Source of the DNA: an uncultured Bacteroidota bacterium
Lineage (GTDB): Bacteria; Bacteroidota; Bacteroidia; Flavobacteriales; Flavobacteriaceae
Direction of reading: 5' to 3'
Assembly (NCBI GenBank): GCA_902629505.1
Contig: CACORF010000001.1
Coordinates: forward strand, 62,001 to 126,000
DNA length: 64,000 nucleotides
Shown here: piece after piece, positions 52,616-60,843 of the stretch
Layout of the letters: every line of letters begins with the position of its first letter
How positions within the stretch are numbered: position 1 is the stretch's first letter
The notes under the pieces: model-generated
Told to the model about the DNA's origin: nothing
Database searches by the model: none
Seen by the model: the letters and a program-made list of their open reading frames with translations, nothing else
Program-made: the position numbers and the translations under genes

Positions 52616-53911
52616 ATGGATAAGTCTGCAAAAATTGAATACAATGGTAAATCTTATGATTTTCCTATTATTACCGGTTCAGAGAATGAAGAAGCTATTG
52701 ATATAAATAAATTAAGGGCTGAGACTGGTTTAATAACTTATGATCCTGGTTATAAAAATACTGGCCATTGTATTAGTAACATAACATATCTAGATGGAGA
52801 AAATGGTATATTGAGATATAGAGGTTATTCCGTTGATGAATTATGTAAAAAAAAATCTTTCTTAGACGTAGTATACTTACTTATTTTTGGTGATTTACCA
52901 AGTAGTGATCAGTTAAGTAAATTTCAGGATGATATTAGGGAAGAAGCATTAGTCGATGAAGATTTAAAGAAAATTTTTAAAAGCTTTCCAAGGTCTGCGC
53001 ATCCAATGGGTGTCCTTTCATCTTTAACATCAGCCTTAATTGCATTTAATCCCCTAAATGAAACAAAGATTTCAGTCAATGACAAGGAAGGAATAACAGA
53101 AAATGATAAAATGTATATGTCTACAGTTAGACTTTTGTCAAAATTTCCTATTATTTCATCTTGGACACTGAGAAAGATAAAAGGTCTTCCACTTAATTAT
53201 AGTAATAATAAATTATCATACACTGAAAACATTGCATATATGATGTTTGCTCTACCTAATAGAGAGTATATTCAAAATGATGTTATAATAAATGCTTTAA
53301 ATACTCTTCTAATTCTTCACGCTGACCATGAACAAAATTGTTCAACTTCAACAGTTAGAATAGTTGGATCTTCATATGCAGGTCTTTATGCATCAATTTC
53401 TGCAGGAATAGGTGCGTTATGGGGAAGACTCCATGGTGGTGCAAATCAGGCAGTTATTGAAATGTTAGAATTAATTAAAAACGATGATTCTAATATTGAT
53501 AAATATATTAGTAAGGCAAAAGACAAATCAGATCCATTCAGATTAATGGGTTTTGGTCATAGAGTTTATAAAAATTTTGATCCTCGTGCAAAAATTATCA
53601 AAAAAGCTGCTGATCAAGTTCTTAATGACCTAGGAATAAACGATCCTGTTCTAGATATTGCAAAATCTATTGAGGAAAAAGCATTAAATGATAAATATTT
53701 TATTGAAAAAAAGTTGTATCCTAATGTTGATTTTTACTCTGGTATAATATACAGAGCTCTTGGTATTCCTACTGAAATGTTTACTGTTATGTTTGCCTTA
53801 GGAAGAATCCCTGGTTGGATCGCTCAATGGAAAGAAATGAGAGATTCAAATAATCCTATAGGTAGACCAAGACAAATATATAACGGACCTACACATAGAA
53901 AAATATCATAA
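52616..53911 (+). CDS. gltA: Citrate synthase
   Basis: Condenses acetyl-CoA and oxaloacetate at the head of the TCA cycle. 431 residues, the length of type II (hexameric, often NADH-sensitive) enzymes. Catalytic His in GFGHRVYKNFDPRAK, second His in RLHGGANQAV, and Asp in YPNVDFYSGI. The N-terminus DKSAKIEYNGKSYDFPII is the small beta domain of the type II form. A TAAATTTG box ends 15 bp before the ATG, giving a very short leader. Confidence 0.97.
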   Translation: MDKSAKIEYNGKSYDFPIITGSENEEAIDINKLRAETGLITYDPGYKNTGHCISNITYLDGENGILRYRGYSVDELCKKKSFLDVVYLLIFGDLPSSDQLSKFQDDIREEALVDEDLKKIFKSFPRSAHPMGVLSSLTSALIAFNPLNETKISVNDKEGITENDKMYMSTVRLLSKFPIISSWTLRKIKGLPLNYSNNKLSYTENIAYMMFALPNREYIQNDVIINALNTLLILHADHEQNCSTSTVRIVGSSYAGLYASISAGIGALWGRLHGGANQAVIEMLELIKNDDSNIDKYISKAKDKSDPFRLMGFGHRVYKNFDPRAKIIKKAADQVLNDLGINDPVLDIAKSIEEKALNDKYFIEKKLYPNVDFYSGIIYRALGIPTEMFTVMFALGRIPGWIAQWKEMRDSNNPIGRPRQIYNGPTHRKIS

Positions 53912-53919
53912 AATAATCC

Positions 53920-55689
53920 ATGGAAATCAAATCTGAGATTTCAAGTTTAGCTTCTTACTTTTTGAATAAAAATTATAGTGTTGAAGCTGACTATATTGAG
54001 ATTCAAAATACTAAAAAGGACTTTGAGGGTGACATTACAATCGTACTTTTTCCATATTTAAAAAAAATTAATAAAGATAAATCTGATTTTGGTAAAGAAT
54101 TAGGAGAGTATATTAAAAAAAATTCATCGAATATTAATGATTTTAATATAGAGGGAGGATTCTTAAATCTTACCATCTCGGATAATTATTACACCAATTT
54201 TATAAATTCATTAAATAAAGATCTAAATTTTGGTAAAAAAGAACAATCTGATGAGACATATATAGTTGAATTCTCCTCCCCAAATACAAATAAACCACTA
54301 CACTTAGGTCATATCAGAAATAACCTGTTAGGGTATTCCATTTCAAAAATTTTAGAAGCTAATGGTAAAAAAGTTCAAAAAGTTCAAATTATTAATGATC
54401 GTGGGATTCATATATGTAAATCAATGATTGCTTGGAAACAGTTTGCTAATGGATCAACTCCTAAGTCACTCAACATTAAAGGAGATAAATTCGTTGGTGA
54501 TTATTATATAATGTTCGATAAAATTCATAAGGAACAGATGAAAAAGTTAATTGAATCTGGTATGGATAAAGACTTAGCATCCGAGAGTACTGATTTAATG
54601 AAATCTGCTAAAGATGAGCTAACAAAATGGGAGAATAATGATAAAGAAACGAGAGAAATATGGAAAATGATGAATGACTGGGTATATGATGGTTTTGATA
54701 AGACATATAACCTCCTTGGGGTTTCATTTGATAAAAATTATTATGAAAGTGATACCTACCTTTTGGGTAAAGACATAATGTTAGAAGGTCTAAAAAAAAA
54801 TGTTTTATATCAAAGAGATGACTCGTCTGTATGGATAAATTTAGATAGTGATGGTTTAGATGAGAAACTTTTACTAAGATCGGATGGTACATCTGTTTAT
54901 ATGACGCAAGACCTAGGTACTGCAGTTCAGAGGATCTCTGATCACTCAAATGTAAAGGGTATGATTTATACGGTTGGTAATGAACAAGATTATCATTTTA
55001 AAGTATTATTTAAAATATTGAAGAAATTAGGTTACAATTGGGCTGATAATCTTTATCATCTAAGCTATGGAATGGTAGATCTTCCGACAGGAAAAATGAA
55101 GAGTAGGGAAGGTACAGTTGTTGATGCAGACGATTTAATTTATGATCTTATAGATACTGTTAAGGAAACAACAGAGAGCTTGGATAAATATCAGTCATCT
55201 GCTGAATCATTAGATTATGAAGAATATAGAAAGATTGCACTAGGTGCACTTAAGTATTATATACTGAAAGTTGATCCAAAAAAAAATATTTTATTTAACC
55301 CTGAAGAATCAATTGATTTAACAGGCAACACAGGTCCTTTTATTCAATATACATATGTTAGAATTAAATCAATTCTTAAAAAGGTTAATAAGGATGCAGT
55401 GCTTAATATTGAATATAAGTTAAATGAAAAAGAGAAAGAGGTAATTAAGGTTATCCATGAATTTCCTTCTGTAATTAAAAGTTCATATAAAGAACTTTCA
55501 CCAGCATTAATTGCAAATTACCTTTATGATTTAGTCAAAAGCTTCAACTCTCTCTATCAAAACCACCATATCCTTAATTCTGAAAGTAAAGATTCAACAT
55601 CTATGAGGCTAACTATTTCATCTAGGACTGCTGATATAATTGAATCTTGTTGTGATCTTTTAGGTATAGAACTACCAAATAAAATGTAA
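53920..55689 (+). CDS. argS: Arginyl-tRNA synthetase
   Basis: Class I synthetase, 589 residues. N-terminal add-1 domain at about 1-100, the HIGH-type motif HLGH in PLHLGHIRNNL, the KMSKS-equivalent KMKSREGT, and a C-terminal anticodon-binding helical domain (YTYVRIKSILKKVN). Follows gltA by 8 bp and is closed by a bidirectional terminator. Confidence 0.97.
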   Translation: MEIKSEISSLASYFLNKNYSVEADYIEIQNTKKDFEGDITIVLFPYLKKINKDKSDFGKELGEYIKKNSSNINDFNIEGGFLNLTISDNYYTNFINSLNKDLNFGKKEQSDETYIVEFSSPNTNKPLHLGHIRNNLLGYSISKILEANGKKVQKVQIINDRGIHICKSMIAWKQFANGSTPKSLNIKGDKFVGDYYIMFDKIHKEQMKKLIESGMDKDLASESTDLMKSAKDELTKWENNDKETREIWKMMNDWVYDGFDKTYNLLGVSFDKNYYESDTYLLGKDIMLEGLKKNVLYQRDDSSVWINLDSDGLDEKLLLRSDGTSVYMTQDLGTAVQRISDHSNVKGMIYTVGNEQDYHFKVLFKILKKLGYNWADNLYHLSYGMVDLPTGKMKSREGTVVDADDLIYDLIDTVKETTESLDKYQSSAESLDYEEYRKIALGALKYYILKVDPKKNILFNPEESIDLTGNTGPFIQYTYVRIKSILKKVNKDAVLNIEYKLNEKEKEVIKVIHEFPSVIKSSYKELSPALIANYLYDLVKSFNSLYQNHHILNSESKDSTSMRLTISSRTADIIESCCDLLGIELPNKM

Positions 55690-55720
55690 AAAAAAAGTCA
55701 CCCGAAGGTGACTTTTAAAT
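55687..55720. terminator. Bidirectional intrinsic terminator between argS and proteorhodopsin
   Basis: AAAAGTCACC and GGTGACTTTT form a perfect 10-bp stem (55693-55702 with 55707-55716) closed by a CGAA tetraloop, with an A-run before and T-run after. It serves argS on the plus strand and the proteorhodopsin gene on the minus strand. Confidence 0.95.
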
Positions 55721-55734
55721 TATCTGAGTGTAAA

Positions 55735-56451
55735 TTACTTAGATACCGCAAGGTTATAAACAACAAGACCGAAACCGATTTTGTTAATTGCATCACCGAC
55801 GTTGTATATAACATCCATTTGACCTGCAAGGCCACTAAAGATACCACTATACCATCCATCAGTTCCCGCCATATATCCAATTGGATAAATAGCCCAACCT
55901 ATAAGTACGAATTTACATAGCATTTTGTGTGCGCTCTCAACGTTACCACCAGCTGATTTAGCTAGTTTAGATGCATTACCCATGAAAATTTCATGAACAA
56001 TTGCAAAGTATGCTATACCTGAGAATAGACCCCATATTTGAGCGTCAAAAGGTGCAACACCTGATTCTCCAAAGTAACCAGTTACTAACATTACTGTTGA
56101 TAGTAATATAAGCTTCCATAACATGCCTTTAGTAGCACCTGATGGTTTTAAAATTAGATAAAACTCTACACACATTAGTGGCACAGTTAAGATCCAATCT
56201 ACATACCTGTAGGCAGTAGTAATGTCACCTTCCATAGCAGCATTTCTCATATAATAATAGTGAAGAGCTGCAATACCAGTAATTAAAGCTGATACAAGCA
56301 TAGAAGTTTTCCACTTATCTGCAACCATATTCATAGCTGAGAAAAAGAACATTGTAGATGCTAACATAGCAGCAAATCCAATCCAAAAAGTGAAATCTGT
56401 CAAGCTTAAATCAGTAGCTAAAACTGGTAAAATACTTAATAAATTTTCCAT
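55735..56451 (-). CDS. Proteorhodopsin, green-type light-driven proton pump
   Basis: Seven-helix retinal protein of 238 residues. Numbering in this protein with the well-studied SAR86 protein in brackets: proton acceptor D85 [D97], T89 [T101], proton donor E96 [E108], conserved H64 [H75] and retinal Schiff-base K224 [K231] in DAINKIGFG. The D-T-E set marks an outward proton pump, not a sodium (NDQ) or chloride (NTQ) pump. The spectral tuning site is M93 [105]; Met there is usual in flavobacteria and gives green absorption. The N-terminal stretch before helix A may be a cleaved leader. It shares a 109-bp divergent region with blh and stops just before the argS terminator. Confidence 0.98.
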   Translation of the reverse strand: MENLLSILPVLATDLSLTDFTFWIGFAAMLASTMFFFSAMNMVADKWKTSMLVSALITGIAALHYYYMRNAAMEGDITTAYRYVDWILTVPLMCVEFYLILKPSGATKGMLWKLILLSTVMLVTGYFGESGVAPFDAQIWGLFSGIAYFAIVHEIFMGNASKLAKSAGGNVESAHKMLCKFVLIGWAIYPIGYMAGTDGWYSGIFSGLAGQMDVIYNVGDAINKIGFGLVVYNLAVSK

Positions 56452-56560
56452 AATTAAATTAATTATTGTTTATATAAAAGTAAATTAAATAAAATAATGG
56501 AGTTAAAAAAGATAATTTCAAAAAAAATCATATCTTTTTTTGCGTATATTTTAATGAGAT
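56452..56560. promoter_or_regulatory. Divergent region between proteorhodopsin and blh
   Basis: Largest non-coding gap in the window (109 bp) and very AT-rich. On the minus strand a TACTTTTA box (56475-56482) lies about 24 bp before the proteorhodopsin ATG, one mismatch from TAnnTTTG. On the plus strand a T-run ending in TTTGCG lies about 18 bp before blh. Neither has a clear -33 TTG. Promoters must be here, but exact positions are uncertain. Confidence 0.5.
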
Positions 56561-57445
56561 ATGCTAAAAATTATCAAATTAAGAACGCTAATTTTTCTTG
56601 TTTTTATTGGATTAAGTTATTTATTACCAGATATTTATCAAGATATTTTGGGTTTTCTATTAATTCTATCAATAGGAGTAATTCACGGTGCAAATGACCT
56701 GTTAATAATTAAAAAATACACAAGAAAAGATAGTCTTAAAAGCCAAATTTCCTACTTTTTGTATTATATAGGTCTAGTTTTTCTTGGTTTCGTATTTTTT
56801 TATGTATATCCCTCCATTGCCCTTCTGTCATTCGTTTTAGTCTCAATCTACCATTTTGGAGAGCAACATTGGGAAGCTAATTCATTGAATAGTAACATTT
56901 TAAAAGAAAGAAAAATATTTCCAATTATTTTACATGGCTTGACTTTCTTTCTTATAATATTTATTAATAATATTGAAGTAGTTAATGAAGTTTTAGCCAG
57001 TTTCAACACAATATTAATTGACCCTTTTGTTTTAGGTACATCACTTACAATCTTATCTTCAATTTATATGTTAATGTTATTATCATTTAAGATATTTAGA
57101 GGATATTTTCTTTCCGAATTTTTATTTTTTCTTTTATTGTATTTATTAACATTGAACTCTACTTTAATCTATGCTTTTTCTATATATTTCATTTTCTTTC
57201 ATAGTATTTTATCGATTAAAGATCAAGTCAAGTACATTTATGAGGATGATAAATCACAAAACATAAAAAAGTATTTAATAAATGCATTACCATATTTCTT
57301 TTTGGCTCTAATTTTTCTAGTTGGATTTTATTCGTTTATTGATCTTGAATCCATAAATATTCTTCCAATTATTTTCACTTTTCTTGCAGCTATTACTTTT
57401 CCCCATGTGATTGTAATTGAAAAAATGTATAGCAGTATGAAATAA
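56561..57445 (+). CDS. blh: Beta-carotene 15,15'-dioxygenase, Brp/Blh family
   Basis: Integral-membrane enzyme that cleaves beta-carotene into two retinals, the chromophore of proteorhodopsin. 294 residues, about eight hydrophobic helices. Iron-ligand-type histidines of the family are seen: H42 in GVIHGANDLL, H98 and H103 in YHFGEQHWE, H214 in FFHSILSIKDQ and H282 in FPHVIVIEKMY. Start ATG 56561 gives the normal length. Divergent partner of proteorhodopsin. The lycopene and beta-carotene genes (crt) are not in the window. Confidence 0.94.
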   Translation: MLKIIKLRTLIFLVFIGLSYLLPDIYQDILGFLLILSIGVIHGANDLLIIKKYTRKDSLKSQISYFLYYIGLVFLGFVFFYVYPSIALLSFVLVSIYHFGEQHWEANSLNSNILKERKIFPIILHGLTFFLIIFINNIEVVNEVLASFNTILIDPFVLGTSLTILSSIYMLMLLSFKIFRGYFLSEFLFFLLLYLLTLNSTLIYAFSIYFIFFHSILSIKDQVKYIYEDDKSQNIKKYLINALPYFFLALIFLVGFYSFIDLESINILPIIFTFLAAITFPHVIVIEKMYSSMK

Positions 57446-57463
57446 TTTTCATAAACCAATATG

Positions 57464-57471
57464 TATATTTG
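57464..57471 (+). promoter_or_regulatory. TAnnTTTG -7 box before folD
   Basis: TATATTTG, with 13 bases to the folD ATG; the sequence AATTATTCT directly precedes the ATG. A leader of under 10 bases is implied. Confidence 0.6.
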
Positions 57472-57484
57472 AAAAAATTATTCT

Positions 57485-58360
57485 ATGAAATTAATTGATG
57501 GTAAAAAAATCTCAGAAAAAGTTTTAGACGAAATAAAATTATCTGTACAAAACAGAATAAAGAATAATTTAAAAGTTCCGCATTTAGCTGCAATCTTGGT
57601 TGGGGATGATGGTGCAAGCAAGACATATGTTAATAGTAAAATTAAAGCATGTAAGAAAGTAGGCTTTAAATCTTCGCTCTTTAATTTTGATGACTCAATT
57701 AGTGAAATTGACCTTATTAATCAGATAGAAAAGATTAATAAAAATGATGATATTGACGGATTTATTGTTCAATTACCATTACCAAAACATATAGATCAAG
57801 ACAATATTTTAAATATGATAAGCCCAGCTAAAGATGTTGATGGTTTTCATCCAAATAACTATGGTAGAATGACTCTGGGCTTAGAATCATTTATTCCTGC
57901 AACACCCGCTGGTATCATTGAGTTAATTGAAAGATCTGAGATTAAAACAGAGGGTAAAAAATGTCTTGTAATTGGTAGAAGTCAAATAGTAGGGAGACCC
58001 ATAAGTATATTAATGAGTCAAAATAAAAGTTTTGGAAATTCTACAGTTACAGTTGCGCACAGTAGATCAAAAGATCTTAAAAAATTATGCCTTGACTCTG
58101 ATATAATTATTTCTGCTATAGGAATACCTGAGTTTATTAAAGGAAATATGATAAAAAAAGGGACATCTATTATTGATGTTGGTATAACTAGAGTAGAGGA
58201 CTTATCTTCACCAAAAGGCTATAGGATAGTGGGTGATGTTGATTTTAAAAGTGTGTCAAATAACGTAGAATATATTACTCCTGTACCTGGTGGTGTTGGA
58301 CCAATGACAATCTCAATGCTTTTAAAAAATACATTAAAGGCATGTAAAATTTCAGATTAG
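57485..58360 (+). CDS. folD: Methylenetetrahydrofolate dehydrogenase/cyclohydrolase FolD
   Basis: Bifunctional one-carbon enzyme, 291 residues. The cyclohydrolase-site Lys lies in DGASKTYVNSKIKACK, QLPLPKHIDQ and PAKDVDGFHP are hallmark segments, and the NADP-binding part reads VIGRSQIVGRPISILM. End motif TPVPGGVGPMTISMLL. A TATATTTG box ends 13 bp before the ATG. Its 3' end overlaps the next, opposite gene by 4 bp. Confidence 0.97.
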   Translation: MKLIDGKKISEKVLDEIKLSVQNRIKNNLKVPHLAAILVGDDGASKTYVNSKIKACKKVGFKSSLFNFDDSISEIDLINQIEKINKNDDIDGFIVQLPLPKHIDQDNILNMISPAKDVDGFHPNNYGRMTLGLESFIPATPAGIIELIERSEIKTEGKKCLVIGRSQIVGRPISILMSQNKSFGNSTVTVAHSRSKDLKKLCLDSDIIISAIGIPEFIKGNMIKKGTSIIDVGITRVEDLSSPKGYRIVGDVDFKSVSNNVEYITPVPGGVGPMTISMLLKNTLKACKISD

Positions 58361-59229
58361 TTTTCAATTTTATTCATTTGACTATATATCTTAAGAATCA
58401 AAAGTCCAAAAAGTACACTAGATATAATCAATAATAAATTAGTTAACCCTGTTGATGAAAAAGACAATCTTATAAGTATAGTACAAATAATAAAACCTGT
58501 ATTTCGCATAATTTGACTATATCTTTCAGTGTAAAGGAATGATAAAAGTAAAATGAATACATCTGCAATAATTAGTATTGAGAAGAAAGTATTATAAAAA
58601 ACTTCATTAACATAATAAAAAGAACTTGCAAAATTGCTATCCATACCAATAGAGTACCAATTATATATTCCAAAACAAAAAAGAACAATCATAACTGGTA
58701 TTAAAACTATACTTATAATCTTTTTTGAATCTACAAATTTGTCAATATTTTTTACTCCTTTTTTGTTATCAATATTAGACTTTACATAATTGAATAGATA
58801 GATCAAAAAGAATAGTATAAGTATGCAAATTAAATCATAGGTGATCTGCATGTTATCAGCATTTTCAAACCAATTATTTGTTTCTAGATCTAGTTTTGGA
58901 ATATCATAAAAAATTCTTCTAATAACAATAAGTGAAATAATCTCAAATTGTTTTAAAATAGAAGTTGTAAAAGATCGAGGTAAATAATAAATTAATAAGA
59001 AAATTTCATAATACAGAATTATAGAAAATGGTGTATAAATAGCCGAGATGGGATTAGTAAGTAACAAACTTTCATTTCCAATATTAACAATTGAGTAATT
59101 ATTAAGCATAACGAGTGAGAGGTGAATAATAAAACCTATAGTAGCTGACCAAATTGTAAAGCTTTCAATTTTTTTTCTATTATCTTCTGAAAATATTCTA
59201 TCAAAAATATTTGATCCAAAATTTAGCAT
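58357..59229 (-). CDS. Unknown integral membrane protein
   Basis: 290 residues with about seven to eight hydrophobic segments (roughly 25-45, 60-88, 95-110, 131-148, 168-190, 210-235, 240-285) and short charged loops. No signal peptide, and I recognise no family or catalytic motif. One loop has LDLETNNWFENADNM. It is the last of a minus-strand run after the NamZ and VOC genes, 2 bp after the latter. Role unknown. Confidence 0.75.
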   Translation of the reverse strand: MLNFGSNIFDRIFSEDNRKKIESFTIWSATIGFIIHLSLVMLNNYSIVNIGNESLLLTNPISAIYTPFSIILYYEIFLLIYYLPRSFTTSILKQFEIISLIVIRRIFYDIPKLDLETNNWFENADNMQITYDLICILILFFLIYLFNYVKSNIDNKKGVKNIDKFVDSKKIISIVLIPVMIVLFCFGIYNWYSIGMDSNFASSFYYVNEVFYNTFFSILIIADVFILLLSFLYTERYSQIMRNTGFIICTILIRLSFSSTGLTNLLLIISSVLFGLLILKIYSQMNKIEN

Positions 59230-59231
59230 AA

Positions 59232-59660
59232 TTATATTTTAGTTGAGAATAACTTACTCATATCTTTAAATGATTTAAATTCTAGCGCATTCCCCGAATT
59301 ATCATAAAAAAACATTGTTTTTTGTTCACCGGGCAGGCCTTCAAATCGAACATATGGTTCAATCACAAAATTAATCTTGTTTGTATTTAACATGTCTGCA
59401 AATTTATCAAAGTCATCCCAGGGTATAACAACTCCAAAATGAGGGACTGGTACTGATTTCCCGTCAACCTCATTATGATGTGATTTCCCCTGATGATTTG
59501 GATCTACATGAATAACTAATTGATGACCAAAAAAATCATAGTCTGCCCATTCATCAGATTCTCTTCCTCGCTTACAACCTAATATATTCTCATAAAAGTC
59601 TTTTGACTCAGATAAATTTTTTACTGGTATAGCAAGATGAAATGGGGATAATTTTGTCAT
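59232..59660 (-). CDS. VOC family protein (glyoxalase-like)
   Basis: 142 residues from ATG 59660 (MTKLSPFHLAIPVKNLSES). The frame is open further upstream to 59747, but that would overlap the NamZ gene. Two beta-alpha-beta-beta-beta modules of the vicinal oxygen chelate fold, with likely metal ligands H8, the His in VPHFGVVI and the Glu in GNALEFKSF. Substrate unknown; VOC proteins include glyoxalase I, dioxygenases and resistance proteins. Seven bases after NamZ, 2 bp before the membrane protein. Confidence 0.85.
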   Translation of the reverse strand: MTKLSPFHLAIPVKNLSESKDFYENILGCKRGRESDEWADYDFFGHQLVIHVDPNHQGKSHHNEVDGKSVPVPHFGVVIPWDDFDKFADMLNTNKINFVIEPYVRFEGLPGEQKTMFFYDNSGNALEFKSFKDMSKLFSTKI

Positions 59661-59667
59661 AATTATT

Positions 59668-60843
59668 TCAATATAATAAATATTTCTTTCTAATCTTTTT
59701 AAACTTTTCAAGACCATCTTCCCATGACTCTCTAATTTTAGACTCACTTACACCCCCGACTATTTGTTTTTTTAAATTTGAAGTTCCAGATAGTTTATCA
59801 AAGTCACTTCTAAAAAAATTATTTTTATCAATAATTTGATCATAAGATTTAATCAGCCATTTTAGTTCAATCCTCTGTTTGGTTTTATAATTTCTTAGGT
59901 CCTCGCCAAATGATAATTTCCCATTTAATTTTGGATATTGACTTCCAAAATTTGGAATAGGAGTAAAGCTAAACTCGCCTGTAAAATCTGGGTGACCGTA
60001 AATTTGAAATTGAATTTTAGTTCCTCTACCAACACTTACCTCAGTTTTTTCAAGAAAGGCTAGACTAGGGTATAGATAAATTGACTGAAGGTTAGGTAAG
60101 TTTGGGGAAGGTCTAATAGGTGGCTCATATTTCAAATTATGATTATAATGTTTTATACTAATAACTTCTAAATCAGCCTTAATCTTATTTTCTAACCATC
60201 CTTCACCATTTATCATTTTTCCATACTCACCAATTGTCATGCCATATACAATTGGTACAGGATGTAATCCTATAAAACTAAAGTTTTCAGTCTCTAAAAC
60301 AGGTCCATCAATATAGAATGAATTTGGGTTGGGTCTATCTAGAATTATTATCTTCTTATTTGTTCTGGATGAAGCTTCCATTGCATAATGAAGTGTTGAT
60401 AAATAAGTATAAAACCTTACTCCTACATCTTGAATATCAAAAACTATTATATCAATATCCTCAATGTCTTCATTACTAATCTTTCTTTTTTTTCCATATA
60501 AAGAAATTACCTCAATCGATTTATATAGTCCATCTTCAATCTTCTCACCATCATCTTTATCACCGAGAAACCCATGTTCTGGACTAAATATTTTTTTTAT
60601 TTTAACTCCTCTATTTATAAGGGTATCAATAAGGTGTACTGACTGATCTCCATTTTTAATTATACTTGTATTATTCGCAATTACCGCTACTTTTTTATCA
60701 ATAAGTTTATTTATATATAAACTAATTCTTTCGGCACCAGGAATAATTTCTTGAGCCTGAAGCGAAGGAATCATTAAAGAAAACAGAACAAATAAAAGTG
60801 TATTTTTGATTAAAGTATCTATTTTGAATCTGCCTTTTTTCAT
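59668..60843 (-). CDS. DUF1343 protein (NamZ-type exo-beta-N-acetylmuramidase)
   Basis: 391-residue exported protein. Signal peptide to about residue 31 (SLQAQ), then VAVIANNTSIIKNG, IFSPEHGFLG, FDIQDVGVRFYTYLSTLHYA, LDRPNPNSFYIDGP and GMTIGEYGKMINGE. These match DUF1343, whose Bacillus subtilis member NamZ removes terminal N-acetylmuramic acid from peptidoglycan fragments. A role in cell-wall recycling in the periplasm follows. Its first 38 bp overlap head-to-head the coding start of the permease on the other strand; the signal peptide needs this start. Confidence 0.9.
   Translation of the reverse strand: MKKGRFKIDTLIKNTLLFVLFSLMIPSLQAQEIIPGAERISLYINKLIDKKVAVIANNTSIIKNGDQSVHLIDTLINRGVKIKKIFSPEHGFLGDKDDGEKIEDGLYKSIEVISLYGKKRKISNEDIEDIDIIVFDIQDVGVRFYTYLSTLHYAMEASSRTNKKIIILDRPNPNSFYIDGPVLETENFSFIGLHPVPIVYGMTIGEYGKMINGEGWLENKIKADLEVISIKHYNHNLKYEPPIRPSPNLPNLQSIYLYPSLAFLEKTEVSVGRGTKIQFQIYGHPDFTGEFSFTPIPNFGSQYPKLNGKLSFGEDLRNYKTKQRIELKWLIKSYDQIIDKNNFFRSDFDKLSGTSNLKKQIVGGVSESKIRESWEDGLEKFKKIRKKYLLY

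Noticed and set aside
54608-54949. 113-codon antisense ORF in argS
   Set aside because: Shadow frame with no recognisable features.
56497-56697. 66-codon ORF before and overlapping blh
   Set aside because: Mostly inside blh in another frame; the Lys/Ile/Phe-rich sequence is typical of AT-rich noise.
59661-59747. Longer VOC protein starting at 59747
   Set aside because: It would overlap the NamZ gene by 80 bp, and the VOC fold begins at MTKLSPFHLAIPV.
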